The notes under the pieces were generated by a model. It was not told where the DNA came from. It saw nothing but the letters and a program-made list of their open reading frames with translations, and did not search any database. Source: Lachnospiraceae bacterium OM04-12BH (GTDB taxonomy: Bacteria; Bacillota; Clostridia; Lachnospirales; Lachnospiraceae). From it: a stretch of DNA of 64,000 nt. Every line of letters starts with the position of its first letter. Position 1 is the first letter of the stretch. The position numbers and the translations under genes are program-made. Below are positions 60,498 through 64,000 of the stretch, one piece after another. The stretch is from NCBI GenBank assembly GCA_003490145.1, contig QULQ01000006.1, positions 124,001-188,000 on the forward strand, read 5' to 3'.

Positions 60498-60728
60498 ATG
60501 AGAAATATGATGAAAAAAGCAGCACAGAATGTAAAGGCAGTTGCCGTGAGAGCAGGAATGTTAATGAAGGATACCAAGGGCGAGAACTACGTGGATACGG
60601 CGGTCAAAATCCTGATCGCAGTCGTTCTCGGCGCACTGCTCTTGGCAGGTCTTTATGCACTCTTCGGGGATGTGGTGATGCCTACCCTTACCCAGAGGAT
60701 TCAGGACATGTTCAACTACGCAGGATAA
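60498..60728 (+). CDS. Flp-pilin-like small membrane protein (DUF6133-like)
   Basis: A 76-residue protein with a 30-residue or so positively charged leader ending TKG, then ENYVDTAVKILIAVVLGALL, a hydrophobic helix, and a short polar end (GDVVMPTLTQRIQDMFNYAG). The pattern G before a hydrophobic helix with an acidic residue at +5 is that of Flp/Tad prepilins. It resembles DUF6133 proteins of Firmicute elements, as I recall. ATG 60498 is preceded by TTGGAGG. Together with the prepilin peptidase and CpaB/E/F genes downstream it is the probable pilus subunit. Confidence 0.72.
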   Translation: MRNMMKKAAQNVKAVAVRAGMLMKDTKGENYVDTAVKILIAVVLGALLLAGLYALFGDVVMPTLTQRIQDMFNYAG

Positions 60729-60788
60729 GGAACACCGGTCCAAAACAGGGAAACAGGAAAAATAACAGAAGGATATGGAGGAAAACAG

Positions 60789-61205
60789 ATGCCTAGAAGA
60801 GCAAACACACAGACACAGCAGGAAGCAGTACAGGAAAATGCCGCAGTGCAGGCAAATGCAGGGGCAGACATGCAGATGGAGGCTACCATCACAAAAACAC
60901 AGCCGGAAAAGGGTGTCCTTGCCCTTGCCGATGTAAAGATCGGGGATTTCATGACGATCCGAAATGTCAGAATCAAGGAAGATGACTACGGGCTGACCGT
61001 TGCCATGCCGAAAACAAAGACAGGGGCAAATGAACAGTACAAGGATGCGGTGTTCTTTGCCGACAGGGGAATCAAGGAAAAATTTGACCAGACGGTACAG
61101 AAAGCGTATGAAACTTTTATGCACCAGCAGACGGATCTGGACGAGGAACCGGAGGAGGCAGAGGAGCTGGAACAGGAAGAAGGCGGCATGAACATGGGAA
61201 TGTAG
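60789..61205 (+). CDS. SpoVG-like protein 2
   Basis: A 138-residue paralogue of the SpoVG-like protein encoded two genes upstream. The core is ADVKIGDFMTIRNVRIKEDD and TVAMPKTKTG, with an N-terminal Gln/Ala-rich stretch (NTQTQQEAVQENAAVQANAG) and a Glu-rich tail. It flanks the pilin-like gene on the other side. Function in the element unknown. AGGAAAACAG precedes the ATG. Confidence 0.75.
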   Translation: MPRRANTQTQQEAVQENAAVQANAGADMQMEATITKTQPEKGVLALADVKIGDFMTIRNVRIKEDDYGLTVAMPKTKTGANEQYKDAVFFADRGIKEKFDQTVQKAYETFMHQQTDLDEEPEEAEELEQEEGGMNMGM

Positions 61206-61206
61206 C

Positions 61207-61632
61207 ATGATCAGGCTGGCTTTCTTTTTTTCTGCTCTGTTTTTGGCGGCGGTCATGGATATGAGGACAAGGACCATCCCGGACTGGCTGGTCGTTCTGG
61301 TGGCACTTACCAGCATGCTGCCACCGGGACAGCCAAATCTTTTGGGAGTTTTTGCAGGACTTCCGCTGCTCCTTGCAGGCATTACCATAGGAGGAATCGG
61401 CGGAGGGGATGTGAAACTCATGGGGGTATGCGGCCTGGTTCTTGGAGCGAGCCAAGCGCTTACGGGACTGTTCCTTGCATTGTGCCTGCTGGTGCTGTGG
61501 CATGCGGCAGGGGGCATGGGCAGGAAAAAGAACAGAAAGAAACAAAAAGAGGAGAAGGAACAGGAACAGGCATACCCGCTTGTTCCGTTTCTTTTTGCAG
61601 GAATGCTGATTGGTATCTGGATAGGAGGTTAA
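61207..61632 (+). CDS. Prepilin peptidase, CpaA/TadV type (A24)
   Basis: A 141-residue membrane aspartic peptidase. Asp18 in AAVMDMRTRTIPDW and Asp68 in GGGDVKLMG are the expected catalytic pair of the A24A/CpaA family. About five membrane segments are visible. It lacks the N-methyltransferase domain of PilD, as CpaA/TadV proteins do. It should process the upstream Flp-like prepilin. The start lies one base after the SpoVG-like gene. Confidence 0.9.
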   Translation: MIRLAFFFSALFLAAVMDMRTRTIPDWLVVLVALTSMLPPGQPNLLGVFAGLPLLLAGITIGGIGGGDVKLMGVCGLVLGASQALTGLFLALCLLVLWHAAGGMGRKKNRKKQKEEKEQEQAYPLVPFLFAGMLIGIWIGG

Positions 61633-61636
61633 AGAA

Positions 61637-61732
61637 TTGAAAAAGAAATTATTACTGGCAGGGATTATGGCACTGCTTGCAGGAACTGTCGTGGCAGCAA
61701 GAAAGAAAAAATATACGGAGACATCGAGATAG
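61637..61732 (+). CDS. Short membrane peptide in the Tad module
   Basis: A 31-codon frame starting at TTG 61637, preceded by AGGAGG nine bases upstream. The peptide begins (M)KKKLLLAGIMALLAGTVVAA and ends with a basic and polar tail RKKKYTETSR. One membrane segment covers almost all of it. Small membrane peptides of this kind are easily missed; I recognise no family. It fills the gap between cpaA and cpaB and may be a module component or simply a leader. Confidence 0.5.
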   Translation: MKKKLLLAGIMALLAGTVVAARKKKYTETSR

Positions 61733-61747
61733 GAGGAGAAGAGAATC

Positions 61748-62596
61748 ATGAAACTGTTAAAAAACCGTACTGTTCTTGGGGTACTCTGCATTGTAGTGTC
61801 CCTGCTCATCTGTTTTGCAGTGACACCGCTTGTCAATGCCGGACTGTCCCAAAAGACCACAATCGTGCGTTTTGTAAAGGACGTTAAGGCAGGCGAAGAG
61901 ATCAAAAAAGGAATGCTGCAGGAAGTCGAGGTGGGAGGTTACAACCTGCCCGAAAATGTGTTAAGGAGCATCACGGAGGCGGAAGGAAAATATCTGACCG
62001 CGGATGTTTATGCAGGGGATTATATCGTAGCAGAAAAAGTAGCAGACGAGCCGGCTGCAGAAAATAAATACCTTTACAACTTAAACGGGGAGAAACAGGC
62101 AATCTCCATCACCATCAGTTCTTTTGCGGAAGGACTCTCCGGCAAATTAAAGAGCGGGGATATTGTGTCGGTCATCGCACCGGATTACCTGGGCAGTGGG
62201 GAGACAGTGATCCCGGCAGAATTAAAATATGTGGAGGTCATCGCAGTGACGGCAAAGTCCGGCTATGATGCTAATACACAGGAGCAGGAAGAGGAGAAGG
62301 AGCTTCCGTCCACCGTCACGGTGTTAGTCAGACCGGAGCAGAGCAGACTGCTGGCAAGGCTGGAAGCAGAGGGAGAAATCCATCTGTCACTGGTATACAG
62401 GGGAGACAGCCAGAAAGCTGCACAGTTCATTGAAGCACAGGATCTGGTGCTGGAGGAGCTTCTGGAAGAAACCACAGAGGAAGAAGAGGTATCTGTTGTA
62501 AAAAATGAGGTGCCGAGGACAGGAGGGGAAGCGGATGCAGTGACGGCAGAAGAAACCTCGGCAGACGAGAAAAATGATACGGATATGGAGGAATAG
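61748..62596 (+). CDS. Flp pilus assembly protein CpaB/RcpC
   Basis: A 282-residue protein with one N-terminal membrane segment (VLGVLCIVVSLLICFAV), a SAF domain at about 35-100 (FVKDVKAGEEIKKGML, ADVYAGDYIV), and an RcpC-type domain to about 235 (AISITISSFAEGLSGKLKSG, VLVRPEQSRLLARLEAEG). The tail is acidic and Thr-rich. CpaB supports Tad pilus assembly in the cell envelope; in a monoderm it cannot act at an outer membrane, so it may align the fibre across the wall. ATAGGAGGAG precedes the ATG. Confidence 0.85.
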   Translation: MKLLKNRTVLGVLCIVVSLLICFAVTPLVNAGLSQKTTIVRFVKDVKAGEEIKKGMLQEVEVGGYNLPENVLRSITEAEGKYLTADVYAGDYIVAEKVADEPAAENKYLYNLNGEKQAISITISSFAEGLSGKLKSGDIVSVIAPDYLGSGETVIPAELKYVEVIAVTAKSGYDANTQEQEEEKELPSTVTVLVRPEQSRLLARLEAEGEIHLSLVYRGDSQKAAQFIEAQDLVLEELLEETTEEEEVSVVKNEVPRTGGEADAVTAEETSADEKNDTDMEE

Positions 62597-62599
62597 TGT

Positions 62600-63409
62600 T
62601 TGAATTTCATGAAAAATTCTTTGTTCCAGAGAAATTTGGAGCAGGAAAGGGAAGAAGAGATGCCGGAAGAGGGAGGCGTGCTTGCCGTGTGGGGCAGCCC
62701 TTCCTCCGGCAAGACGGTGGTGTCTGTGAAACTGGCAGAGCATCTGGCAAAGAAAAAGAGAAATGTCATTTTAATCCTTGCGGATATGATCACTCCGCCG
62801 CTGCCTTACTTATGCGCACCGTCAGACATTGAACAGGAAAGGTCGTTGGGGAGCATTCTTGCCGCATCCCATGTGACGGAAAACCTCATCAAGAAGAACT
62901 GCATGTTCTACCGGAAGAATGATTATCTTTCCATGGTCGGGATGTTAAAGGGGGAGAATGTGTTCACCTATCCGCCCTATGAAAAAGAGCAGGCGGCAGA
63001 ACTGCTCCAGCTTGCAGCACAGATCGCACCGTATGTCATCGTGGACTGCACCAGCAATATCGCATCGGATATCCTGTCGGCGGTCGCATTGATGGAGGCA
63101 GATACGGTGTTAAGGCTGGCAGGGTGTGACTTAAAATCCATCAGTTACTTATCCTCCCAGCTTCCACTGCTATCAGACCACAAATGGGATGCCGACAAGC
63201 AGTTGAAGGCCGTGTCCAATATCAGACAGCAGGAGGCAAGCAGCCACATGGAACAAATCCTTGGCAGTGTGTCGTTCCAAATTCCGCACAGCAGTGAGGT
63301 GGAAGCACAGTTTTTAGAAGGGGAACTGCTTGGGGAACTCGGCCTGAAGGAGAGCCGGGCATTCCGCAGGGAGATAGAGAAAATCAGCAGGGAGGTATTC
63401 GGGGTATGA
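62600..63409 (+). CDS. CpaE/TadZ-like ATPase (MinD family)
   Basis: A 269-residue P-loop protein. GSPSSGKT (about 31-38) is the Walker A motif, without the second (deviant) lysine of MinD/ParA. VIVDCTSN is the Walker B region and ADTVLRLAGCDLKSISYL a MinD-like later block. CpaE/TadZ positions the Tad machinery at the cell pole or membrane. The start is TTG 62600, with GGAGG seven bases upstream; ATG 62609 is too far from it. The stop overlaps the cpaF start (ATGA). Confidence 0.75.
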   Translation: MNFMKNSLFQRNLEQEREEEMPEEGGVLAVWGSPSSGKTVVSVKLAEHLAKKKRNVILILADMITPPLPYLCAPSDIEQERSLGSILAASHVTENLIKKNCMFYRKNDYLSMVGMLKGENVFTYPPYEKEQAAELLQLAAQIAPYVIVDCTSNIASDILSAVALMEADTVLRLAGCDLKSISYLSSQLPLLSDHKWDADKQLKAVSNIRQQEASSHMEQILGSVSFQIPHSSEVEAQFLEGELLGELGLKESRAFRREIEKISREVFGV

Positions 63410-64000
63410 AAAATAACCAGAATCTGTTCTTTTCCCCGGAGGAAAAGGGAAGGGCATTTTCGGATGTCTTAAAAGAGGTGCAGGAGTATATCTCCAGCAA
63501 ATATTCCACGCTCATGGTGGAAGGCGGGAGCGAGGAAGTAAAACAGCAGGTCAAGCGGTACATTACAAAGTACATCTGTGACTACCGTATCACGGTAAAG
63601 GGAAAAACACAGGAACAGTTGATCGATGACCTTTACACGGAAATGGCAGAGTTTTCCTTCCTCACCAAGTACATTTTTGGAACAGGGATAGAGGAAATCG
63701 ATATCAATTCCTGGCGGGATATCGAGATACAGTACAATGACGGCAGGTGTGAAAAGCTGGAGGAACACTTCGAGTCCCCGGAGCATGCGGTCAATGTCAT
63801 AAGGCGCATGCTCCATGTGTCGGGCATGGTGTTGGACAATGCCTCCCCTGCGGTGTTAGGACATCTGAGCAAGAATATCCGAATCGCCGTGTTAAAGACG
63901 CCGCTCGTGGATGAAGATGTGGGGATTGCAGCATCCATCCGTATTGTCAATCCGCAGAGCCTGAAAAAGGAAAACTTTGTGGATGGCGGCACCGCAACGG
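63406..64000 (+). CDS. CpaF/TadA-type secretion ATPase, N-terminal part (truncated by window)
   Basis: The frame from ATG 63406 stays open for 198 codons to the window end. The protein begins KNNQNLFFSPEEKGRAFSDV and then follows the CpaF pattern: VKRYIT in the N-terminal helical domain, EIDINSWRDIEIQYNDGR (the conserved EI.IN.w..I.V... block) and RRMLHVSGMVLDNASP, then IRIAVLKTPL and ASIRIVNPQ leading to the P-loop, which is outside. It powers pilus assembly of the Tad type or an archaeal-flagellum-like secretion motor. Overlap with cpaE indicates coupling. Confidence 0.85.
   Translation, partial: MKNNQNLFFSPEEKGRAFSDVLKEVQEYISSKYSTLMVEGGSEEVKQQVKRYITKYICDYRITVKGKTQEQLIDDLYTEMAEFSFLTKYIFGTGIEEIDINSWRDIEIQYNDGRCEKLEEHFESPEHAVNVIRRMLHVSGMVLDNASPAVLGHLSKNIRIAVLKTPLVDEDVGIAASIRIVNPQSLKKENFVDGGTAT

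Larger units (their letters stand above)
53233..64000 (+). mobile_element. Left part of a putative integrative conjugative element
   Basis: All genes here are on one strand, closely packed and of ICE cargo type: ArdA-like antirestriction, D12 adenine methylase, DUF4314 and YodL-like proteins, AbrB-like and SpoVG-like regulators, and a Tad/Flp pilus module. The codon use looks richer in G/C-ending codons by eye than in the flanking chromosome, which I did not compute. The left boundary is placed after the rlmD terminator and may lie inside the rlmD 3' end; the right end is outside. No integrase, relaxase, VirB4 or VirD4 is in view. Confidence 0.75.

Noticed and set aside
60561-61517. 318-codon minus-strand open frame over the pilin-like, SpoVG-like and peptidase genes
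   Set aside because: It is antisense to three well-supported genes with ribosome sites and family motifs; its product is Cys/His-rich shadow sequence without a recognisable domain.
1-64000. CRISPR arrays, rRNA operons, IS elements
   Set aside because: I saw no regularly spaced repeats, no rRNA sequence and no transposase frame with flanking inverted repeats in this window.

Overview
The window looks like a chromosome segment of a gut-type Firmicute, most likely family Lachnospiraceae (Blautia/Ruminococcus-like; the genus is a guess). Supporting features are purine-rich GGAGG ribosome sites, lipoproteins with LxxC boxes, YesM/YesN two-component regulation, a T-box in front of thrS, an infC-rpmI-rplT operon whose infC starts with AUU, DUF1540 and SEC-C proteins, and many RbsC/LivH-type ABC transporters. 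All calls come from reading the sequence; no database search was run.

Layout. 1-5786: tail of a cobalamin operon (histidine phosphatase fragment, cbiB, cobD, a cobQ-cbiC fusion, a MetH-activation-like protein, cobO) with overlapping stop/start codons. 5866-7173: PAS-GGDEF diguanylate cyclase. 7257-10109: a three-gene ABC importer with a good promoter and a terminator. 10254-13074: a FUSC-HAD fusion whose HAD domain lacks the catalytic Asp, then a TetR regulator and a membrane-anchored methyltransferase, both preceded by the same palindrome. 13309-16455: a SEC-C protein, a T-box leader, a small membrane protein and thrS. 16475-25796: a GT-C glycosyltransferase followed by a compact type IV pilus cluster (pilin, PilC, a PilM-PilN fusion, PilO-like, PilB with an MshEN-type domain, four minor pilins). 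25856-31167: DUF1540, a lipoprotein, infC-rpmI-rplT with an attenuator-like leader, pepD and an AI-2E transporter. 31196-45244: DUF975 (minus strand), an EamA permease and GH36 alpha-galactosidase, a YesM/YesN pair (minus strand), and a divergent ribose/galactofuranose-type ABC importer with two permeases and a GH42 beta-galactosidase. 45362-45434: tRNA-Pro(AGG). 45584-50391: livJHMGF. 50409-53146: cytidylate-kinase-like protein, two small hypotheticals and an RlmD/RumA-type rRNA methyltransferase.

From about 53.2 kb to the right edge the gene content changes to that of an integrative conjugative element (ICE) lying directly behind the rRNA methyltransferase gene. It carries an ArdA-like antirestriction protein, a D12-class adenine methylase, AbrB-like proteins, DUF4314 and YodL-like proteins, two SpoVG-like proteins, and a Tad/Flp-pilus module: Flp-like pilin, CpaA prepilin peptidase, CpaB, CpaE, and CpaF cut by the window edge. 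No integrase, relaxase or coupling protein lies inside the window, so the ICE call rests on cargo and position.

How the parts may connect (inference): the diguanylate cyclase and the MshEN-like domain on the chromosomal PilB could link pilus activity to c-di-GMP. YesM/YesN probably controls the divergent galactoside importer and GH42 enzyme and perhaps the convergent GH36 gene. The element combines restriction avoidance (ArdA-like plus Dam-like) with a Tad-type pilus that may serve mating contact.
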